Shown here in pieces: positions 59,413 through 64,000 of a stretch of 64,000 bases of DNA. This DNA is from Campylobacter concisus (GTDB taxonomy: Bacteria; Campylobacterota; Campylobacteria; Campylobacterales; Campylobacteraceae): positions 1,116,001 through 1,180,000 of the forward strand of contig NZ_CP049270.1 in the NCBI RefSeq assembly GCF_003048595.2, written 5' to 3'. Every line of letters starts with the position of its first letter. The first letter of the stretch is position 1. The position numbers and the translations under genes are program-made. Below the pieces are notes generated by a model. The model was not told the origin of the DNA and ran no database searches. It saw only the letters and a program-made list of their open reading frames with translations.

Positions 59413-59510
59413 CTATTCTCCTTTAAATTTTTTCTTAGTCTAGCCAAAAATGGCTAAAAATTTTATGATTTTAAGTCCATTAAAATTTTTAAATATTTTT
59501 ATATTTTTAA

Positions 59511-59530
59511 TAATGATTAATCTTATCATA
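59511..59530. promoter_or_regulatory. Fur-box-like partial palindrome upstream of the YagU-like gene
   Basis: TAATGATTAATCTTATCATA contains ATGAT...ATCAT arms resembling part of a Fur box. Similarity is weak in this A/T-rich spacer. Confidence 0.25.
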
Positions 59531-59575
59531 AAGTAAATTGCAATAAGATTTTGCAAATTTAAAGAAGGGGTTTAA

Positions 59576-60178
59576 ATGTCAAATTTAGTAACAAAACCTA
59601 GATTTGCTCTGGCTGCGTTAATCGGCCTTATCGCTGGTGTTGTCTCAGCCTTTGTCAAATGGGGAGCGGAATTCCCACTTCCTCCAAGAAGTCCGATGGA
59701 TATGTTTAACGCTGCTTGCGGGCCAGAAAGTGCCATTAGAGCAGCCGATGCGATCGATTGCTCTAGAAATTTCTTAAATCCGCCTTATGTATTTTTAAGA
59801 GATTATTTGGGAGTGGCCGATCCAAATGCCGCTATTTACGAGTTTGCAGGGCATGCGTTTAACTACGTAATGATGACGCATATATTATTTTCGATAGTTT
59901 TTGCGGTTGCTTATTGTGTTTTGGCTGAGAAATTTCCAAAGATTACAATATGGCAAGGCTTACTAGTTGGCGTTATCGTAAATATCGCTGTTCACGTGAT
60001 CACACTACCTATTTTGGGGCTTACTCCACCACTTTGGACACTTCCTTGGTACGAGCATGTATCTGAATTTGTCGGCCACATGATATGGTTTTGGTCGATA
60101 GAGATCATCCGTCACGACTTAAGAGCTAGGATAACAAAAGAAAAAGATCCAAGTGATTATTGCTGCTGCAACGCATAA
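59576..60178 (+). CDS. YagU-family (DUF1440) inner-membrane protein
   Basis: A 200-residue protein with about four helices. [31 protein letters not shown] at the N-terminus and [19 protein letters not shown] near the end match the YagU family, a poorly understood membrane protein linked to acid resistance in E. coli. It ends with YCCCNA, a Cys cluster that could bind metal or form disulfides. A strong RBS (AAGAAGGGG) precedes the ATG. Followed by a strong stem-loop terminator. Confidence 0.8.
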   Translation: MSNLVTKPRFALAALIGLIAGVVSAFVKWGAEFPLPPRSPMDMFNAACGPESAIRAADAIDCSRNFLNPPYVFLRDYLGVADPNAAIYEFAGHAFNYVMMTHILFSIVFAVAYCVLAEKFPKITIWQGLLVGVIVNIAVHVITLPILGLTPPLWTLPWYEHVSEFVGHMIWFWSIEIIRHDLRARITKEKDPSDYCCCNA

Positions 60179-60190
60179 ATGCAAATTTTT

Positions 60191-60219
60191 GCTGTTTTGG
60201 GCTAAAAACCTAAAACAGC
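60191..60219. terminator. Bidirectional stem-loop terminator
   Basis: GCTGTTTT and AAAACAGC pair with a short internal GG/CC extension. It lies between the YagU-like gene and the convergent 60263 gene and may serve both. Confidence 0.7.
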
Positions 60220-60262
60220 AACCAAATTTATCTCACCATTTAAAAGCAAAATTTATCCGCGA

Positions 60263-60715
60263 TTAGCACTCCTGGCTAAGCTCTAAATTTTCTAAACGAA
60301 GTGGCTTTTCACCTTCAAAAATCACCCCAATACCAAAAGGCTCGCAAATATCAAGCGCACCCTCAGCAAATCTCATCAGCCACTTTCTATCATGCGCATA
60401 AAAGGTACATTGTGGCGAGCTAAAGGGCAGGTCGCAAACTGGCACGTCAAGCAATTTAAGCTCGTCCTTGCTCAAAAAGCACCCTCGCCTAAGCTCATCT
60501 TTTAAAAAGGCAAGTGCCTCTTTTATGTACCGATCGATATCGCTGGCGATGCGCTCTGCTAGCAAAGTAGTCTCATCATCCCCGTCTGCCCCATCTGTGC
60601 TAACAAGGCAAAATGGCACCTGTCCAAAAATTTCGCTTTTTAGCTCCGTCTCCGCGTACCAAATAAAGCCCTCATCTGTTGCAACTTTTTCAAGCTTGCC
60701 AAATTTCAAAGTCAT
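60263..60715 (-). CDS. Protein of unknown function
   Basis: A 150-residue soluble acidic protein with no signal or membrane helix. It begins TLKFGKLEKVATDEGFIWYAETEL, a beta-rich start, and has an acidic loop GADGDDETT and a Cys-containing C-terminal part with several aromatic residues. No known family was recognised. It stands alone between terminator-like elements. Confidence 0.6.
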   Translation of the reverse strand: MTLKFGKLEKVATDEGFIWYAETELKSEIFGQVPFCLVSTDGADGDDETTLLAERIASDIDRYIKEALAFLKDELRRGCFLSKDELKLLDVPVCDLPFSSPQCTFYAHDRKWLMRFAEGALDICEPFGIGVIFEGEKPLRLENLELSQEC

Positions 60716-60799
60716 TTTTTATTCTCATTTTTGTAGTTTCGCTACTCTTGTAAAAAGAGCCAAATTTAAGCAAATTTGTCGTGATTTAAAATAGAGATA

Positions 60800-60848
60800 G
60801 CTTGTAAATTTGCCCTTTTAGCATAAAGCGAAAGCTAAATTTACAAGC
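60800..60848 (-). terminator. Inverted repeat downstream of the 60872 gene
   Basis: GCTTGTAAATTT at 60800-60811 pairs with AAATTTACAAGC at 60837-60848 around a 25-base loop that has its own TTTAGC/GCTAAA arms. It lies 24 bases after the stop of the minus-strand gene and probably ends its transcript. Confidence 0.5.
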
Positions 60849-60871
60849 AAATTTTCAGTTTTTCTCGCTAT

Positions 60872-61561
60872 TTAGAAGCAAAATTTCTCATCAGTGCCAT
60901 TTTGCTTGCGCATAGCTTTAAAGTTAGCAAGATTATCTTTATCTAAAAAGTAATCTTTCTCTTTTTTATTGCGGGCCTCTAGCTTTTCTATGCCTTTTAT
61001 AAGGGCTGCTTTTCTATCTTCGTGAGGCGAGCTAAATTCTGGCGAGAACATCGCTTCATAGGCATTTTTCTTAGTCCATCCAAGCGCTTTATCAGCGATC
61101 TCTTGTTGCTTTTTGATATCGCAAAATGCATAAGGATTGACCACGTCACCAACAAGCTTCATAAACGCCCCTATCGCGGCCACCACGTCAGTAAATTTCT
61201 CGCCCTCCATGTCTATAACACCTCTTAGCAAAATCGCGCGATTTTTTGCCGCATAAAACCAAAATACCGCATCATCGCGAAGTCCAAGATCGTATGCGCG
61301 AGCCGAGAGGACAAAAAGAGTTATCGGAGAGACCATTTGTGGGGCGTCTTGCACAATCTTTTCAGCCTTTTTAAAGTCCTCTTCTTTGCCACTTTTTAAA
61401 AGCTCATCTATCTTGTCATAGACCTTGACGTACTCCACCTTGCCAGCATTTGCTGAGTAGTATGGCGTGACGTAGATGTCGATACTTCTTACTTTGTCAT
61501 CATTTGCAAAGCCACATACCGCTCCAAAAAGTAGCACCGTAAGCAGTGATAAAATTTTCAT
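60872..61561 (-). CDS. Exported protein of unknown function with TPR-like helices
   Basis: A 229-residue protein with a signal peptide (MKILSLLTVLLFGAVCGFA). After the signal it is helical, with repeats suggestive of Sel1/TPR-like pairs (KAEKIVQDAPQMVSPITLFVLSARAYDLGLRDDAVFWFYAAKNRAIL), where ALGLRDDAVFWFYAA is the kind of stretch seen in such domains. Two Cys (AFCD, KFCF). No precise family recognised. Monocistronic, with its own downstream inverted repeat. Confidence 0.65.
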   Translation of the reverse strand: MKILSLLTVLLFGAVCGFANDDKVRSIDIYVTPYYSANAGKVEYVKVYDKIDELLKSGKEEDFKKAEKIVQDAPQMVSPITLFVLSARAYDLGLRDDAVFWFYAAKNRAILLRGVIDMEGEKFTDVVAAIGAFMKLVGDVVNPYAFCDIKKQQEIADKALGWTKKNAYEAMFSPEFSSPHEDRKAALIKGIEKLEARNKKEKDYFLDKDNLANFKAMRKQNGTDEKFCF

Positions 61562-61633
61562 TTTAGCTCCTTGGCTTAAAATTTTTATTATTTTAACTAA
61601 AAGCAGTTGAAAAGATTAGGATAAATTTAAGAA

Positions 61634-61660
61634 AAAGTCCGCAAATTTAAAGCGGACTTT
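61634..61660 (-). terminator. Intrinsic terminator of the PFL-family gene
   Basis: AAAGTCCGC pairs with GCGGACTTT across a 9-base loop. On the minus strand it is followed by a short U run (TTTTTCTT). It lies 6 bases after the stop. Confidence 0.85.
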
Positions 61661-61665
61661 GAAGA

Positions 61666-63003
61666 TTAGTTTTTAAAACTATGAATTGGAGCTGGAATTT
61701 GTCCGCCACGAGCGATGAAATCAGCACTTGAGGCTTTGTTTATCTTCATCACAGGCGCTCTTCCTAAAAGACCGCCAAACTCGATCATATCGCCCTCACG
61801 GCCTAATGGTATGATACGAACCGCCGTTGTTTTTTGATTTATAACGCCGATAGCCGCCTCATCAGCGATCATCGCAGCTATGCTCTCGCTTGGCGTGTCC
61901 GCAGGTATGGCGATCATATCAAGACCAACCGAGCATATCGCGGTCATCGCTTCAAGTTTTTCTAAATTTAGTGAGCCAGCGCGCACCGCAGCTATCATGC
62001 CCTCATCCTCAGAAACTGGTATAAATGCACCGCTTAAGCCGCCCACTTGGTTACATGCCATTACACCACCTTTTTTGACCGCGTCATTTAGCAAAGCAAG
62101 TGCCGCAGTCGTGCCATGCGTACCAACAGCCTCAAGCCCCATCTCTTCAAGCACACGAGCTACCGAGTCGCCCACAGCTGGTGTTGGGGCAAGAGAGAGA
62201 TCGACGATACCAAATTTAACCCCAAGTCGCTCGCTCGCCATTTGGCCAACTAGCTGGCCGATACGCGTGATCTTAAACGCCGTTTTTTTAACGGTCTCAG
62301 CCACCACGTCAAAGCTCTCGCCACGCACCTTTTCAAGGGCTCTTTTTACCACGCCTGGGCCAGAAACGCCAACATTTATCACCACATCAGCCTCGCCCAC
62401 GCCATGAAATGCACCAGCCATAAAAGGATTATCTTCGACTGCGTTTGCAAAAACGACAAGCTTGGCGCAGCCCATCTCTGAAGCTGCCGCCGTCTCTTTT
62501 ATGATGCGTCCCATGTCACGCACAGCGCTCATATTTATGCCACTTTTTGTTGAGCCGACATTGACACTTGCACATACTTTTGAAGTCTGAGAAAGTGCTT
62601 GCGGGATAGAATTTATCAAAATTTCATCGCCCTTTTGATAGCCCTTTTGAACTAGAGCCGAAAAACCACCTATAAAATCAATACCAACTTCAATAGCCGC
62701 CCTATCAAGCGTCTTTGCGATCATCACGTAGTCTTTTGCATCTGTTGCGGCGCCGATTATCGAGATAGGCGTCACGCTCACTCTTTTATTGACGATTGGT
62801 ATGCCTAGCTCAGCAGAAATTTCGTTGCCCACTCTAACTAGGTCTTTGGCTTTAGTGGTGATTTTTGCGTAAATTTTGTCGCAAGCTTTGTTGATGTCAG
62901 GATCGATGCAGTCAAGCAAACTAATGCCCATCGTGATCGTTCTGATGTCAAAATTTTGCTCTTCGATCATCGAGATCGTTTCGGTTACGTTTTTGATGTC
63001 CAT
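61666..63003 (-). CDS. PFL/UPF0210-family protein (DUF711)
   Basis: A 445-residue protein of the conserved UPF0210/PFL family, distantly related to pyruvate formate-lyase folds. Typical segments are [38 protein letters not shown], and [20 protein letters not shown]. No Gly-radical motif was seen, and biochemical function is unknown. It follows the ACT-domain UPF0237 gene by 9 bases, the usual partner of this family, which suggests a regulated metabolic enzyme. Confidence 0.9.
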   Translation of the reverse strand: MDIKNVTETISMIEEQNFDIRTITMGISLLDCIDPDINKACDKIYAKITTKAKDLVRVGNEISAELGIPIVNKRVSVTPISIIGAATDAKDYVMIAKTLDRAAIEVGIDFIGGFSALVQKGYQKGDEILINSIPQALSQTSKVCASVNVGSTKSGINMSAVRDMGRIIKETAAASEMGCAKLVVFANAVEDNPFMAGAFHGVGEADVVINVGVSGPGVVKRALEKVRGESFDVVAETVKKTAFKITRIGQLVGQMASERLGVKFGIVDLSLAPTPAVGDSVARVLEEMGLEAVGTHGTTAALALLNDAVKKGGVMACNQVGGLSGAFIPVSEDEGMIAAVRAGSLNLEKLEAMTAICSVGLDMIAIPADTPSESIAAMIADEAAIGVINQKTTAVRIIPLGREGDMIEFGGLLGRAPVMKINKASSADFIARGGQIPAPIHSFKN

Positions 63004-63012
63004 TGTTTTTCC

Positions 63013-63279
63013 TTAGATTGTATGCATCGCATCAAAGATAGCAGAACTTTGGATATTTATCTTTACTTTTAGGCTCTCTCCAAGCTCGTTAAGTTCTGCT
63101 CTTAAGGCCGTAAAATCTTTATTTTCATCACTTGAAACCACCGCCATCATCGTAAAAAACTCATCTAAAATAGTCTGTGATATATCATCTATATTTAGCC
63201 CTAGCTCGCTAAGCTTTGCTGAGACGCCAGCAACGATACCAACTCTATCTTTTCCGACTACGGTTACGATCGCTTTCAT
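63013..63279 (-). CDS. ACT-domain protein (UPF0237)
   Basis: An 88-residue single ACT domain. The start is set at 63279, since KAIVTVVGKDRVGIVAGVSAKL is the family start and the upstream in-frame extension to 63354 is low in family character; CAGGAGAA lies before it as a ribosome site. DRVGI and SELGLNIDDISQTI are conserved ligand-binding parts. Pairs with the UPF0210 gene downstream. Confidence 0.9.
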   Translation of the reverse strand: MKAIVTVVGKDRVGIVAGVSAKLSELGLNIDDISQTILDEFFTMMAVVSSDENKDFTALRAELNELGESLKVKINIQSSAIFDAMHTI

Positions 63280-63327
63280 GTTTTCTCCTGTTAAATTTAA
63301 ATTTTTGATTTGAAGTGTATTTTGGCT

Positions 63328-63367
63328 CCAAAATTTAAGCCAAGCATCAAGCAAAGCTAAATTTTGG
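63328..63367 (-). terminator. Inverted repeat after the Mrp gene
   Basis: CCAAAATTTA pairs with TAAATTTTGG around a 20-base loop. It is A/T-rich and located 60-100 bases beyond the mrp stop. It may terminate mrp transcription. Confidence 0.4.
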
Positions 63368-63426
63368 CAGCCAACTTCAAACTGGCAAATTTTAAAATTT
63401 GCTCTAAATTTTTATCTTTTGTAAAT

Positions 63427-64000
63427 TTACTTCGAGCAAGCACTCTTGCCGTCATTTACTGGTTGGATTGCTGAGTTATCAGCTCCGCCATCACTATTTA
63501 TATTTTCTATCACTTCCCAAAGTCTAGCAGCCGCGCTCTCGTAGCGTTTTGCAGTGACTGAGTTTGGCTCGTAGAAGCTAACTGGCTTACCATTATCGCC
63601 ACCCACGCGAACAGCTGGCTCGATAGGGATTTCAGCTAAAATTTGCGTATTGTAAGCTTTTGCTATCTCTTCAGTCGTACCTTTGCCAAAGATGTCGTAC
63701 TCTTTGCCGTTATCTGGGCAGATGAAACCACTCATATTTTCGATGACACCAGCGATTGGGATGTGAAGTTTCTCAAACATATCAAGCGCACGCTTGCTAT
63801 CGTCAAGTGCTACCACTTGTGGCGTTGTGACGCAGACACCTGCCGTTACTGGCACGCTTTGAGCTAGAGTTAGCTGTGCGTCGCCCGTTCCTGGAGGCAT
63901 GTCAAGAAACAAGACATCAAGTTCGCTCCAAAGTACGTCTTTTAGCAGCTGCTCGATCGCTTTCATTATCATCGAGCCACGCCAGATGAGGCTCATGCCC
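63427..64000 (-). CDS. Mrp/ApbC-family iron-sulfur carrier ATPase, 3' part
   Basis: The final 191 residues of a P-loop ATPase that runs off the window edge; the true start lies outside. MPPGTGDAQLTLAQSVPVTAGV is the Walker-B/switch region, and VIENMSGFICPDNGKEYDIFGKGTTEEIA carries a Cys pair region linked to cluster binding. IPIEPAVRVGGDNGKPV near the end is the usual Mrp C-terminal stretch. The Walker A motif is beyond the window. It is thought to transfer Fe-S clusters to target proteins. Confidence 0.92.
   Translation of the reverse strand, partial: GMSLIWRGSMIMKAIEQLLKDVLWSELDVLFLDMPPGTGDAQLTLAQSVPVTAGVCVTTPQVVALDDSKRALDMFEKLHIPIAGVIENMSGFICPDNGKEYDIFGKGTTEEIAKAYNTQILAEIPIEPAVRVGGDNGKPVSFYEPNSVTAKRYESAAARLWEVIENINSDGGADNSAIQPVNDGKSACSK

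Overview
The window looks like a chromosomal segment of an epsilonproteobacterium of the genus Campylobacter, most likely close to Campylobacter concisus. The signs are low GC with A/T-rich spacers, TATAAT-type -10 boxes without a clear -35, a futalosine-route menaquinone gene (mqnE), flagellar stator and fliP genes, and the order uvrB, two small ORFs, pseudopilin, priA, ispG, dnaB. The rRNA sequences are also Campylobacter-like. The species is inferred; no search was run.

Layout. Positions 1-6923 (minus strand) hold a tightly packed nucleotide-sugar operon: a phosphohexomutase, CDP-glucose synthesis (rfbF) and dehydration (rfbG), then a TPP-dependent acetolactate-synthase-like enzyme, a HAD-IIA phosphatase, an HpcH/HpaI-type aldolase and an NAD-dependent epimerase/reductase broken at a run of nine A. 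This resembles a route to a branched or modified CDP-6-deoxyhexose. Next is groES-groEL, with an HrcA-type CIRCE element and an HspR/HAIR-like element. An AsmA-like protein, a frameshifted Fsr-like MFS transporter and two unknown membrane proteins follow (9133-14288). Positions 14739-23586 carry uvrB, two small ORFs, a pseudopilin, priA, ispG, dnaB and a ComEC lacking its hydrolase domain.

From 23583 to 32979 (minus strand) a single run of overlapping genes joins a PomAB-like flagellar stator (motA, motB), fliP, a complete RND efflux system with two TolC-type outer-membrane proteins, and an EamA transporter. On the plus strand, 33116-39488 holds glmU, coaBC, an unknown ORF, uppS, a prepilin peptidase, an LptF/LptG-type permease and truA. 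An Rrf2-type remnant and a ComEA-like DNA-binding protein follow. An rRNA operon (16S, tRNA-Ile, tRNA-Ala, 23S, 5S) runs on the minus strand from about 46064 to 40553, with inverted repeats flanking 16S and 23S that look like processing stalks.

From 46171 to the end come a pseudopilin, a polytopic glycosyltransferase-like protein, purine salvage genes, mqnE, a GlnD-like protein whose nucleotidyltransferase active site is lost, glmS, a CsgG-like lipoprotein with a secreted Tyr/Arg-rich partner, a decayed Fic gene, a DJ-1-family protein without its cysteine, dapD, a YagU-like membrane protein, unknown ORFs, a PFL/UPF0210 protein with its ACT partner, and the 3' part of an Mrp/ApbC ATPase.

Genes that work together: the DNA-uptake and pseudopilin parts (two pseudopilins, prepilin peptidase, ComEC, ComEA) are scattered but form one likely transformation/secretion apparatus. 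glmS, glmU and uppS feed envelope precursor synthesis. The phosphomutase, rfbF and rfbG feed surface glycan synthesis. No CRISPR array, insertion sequence or prophage was seen.
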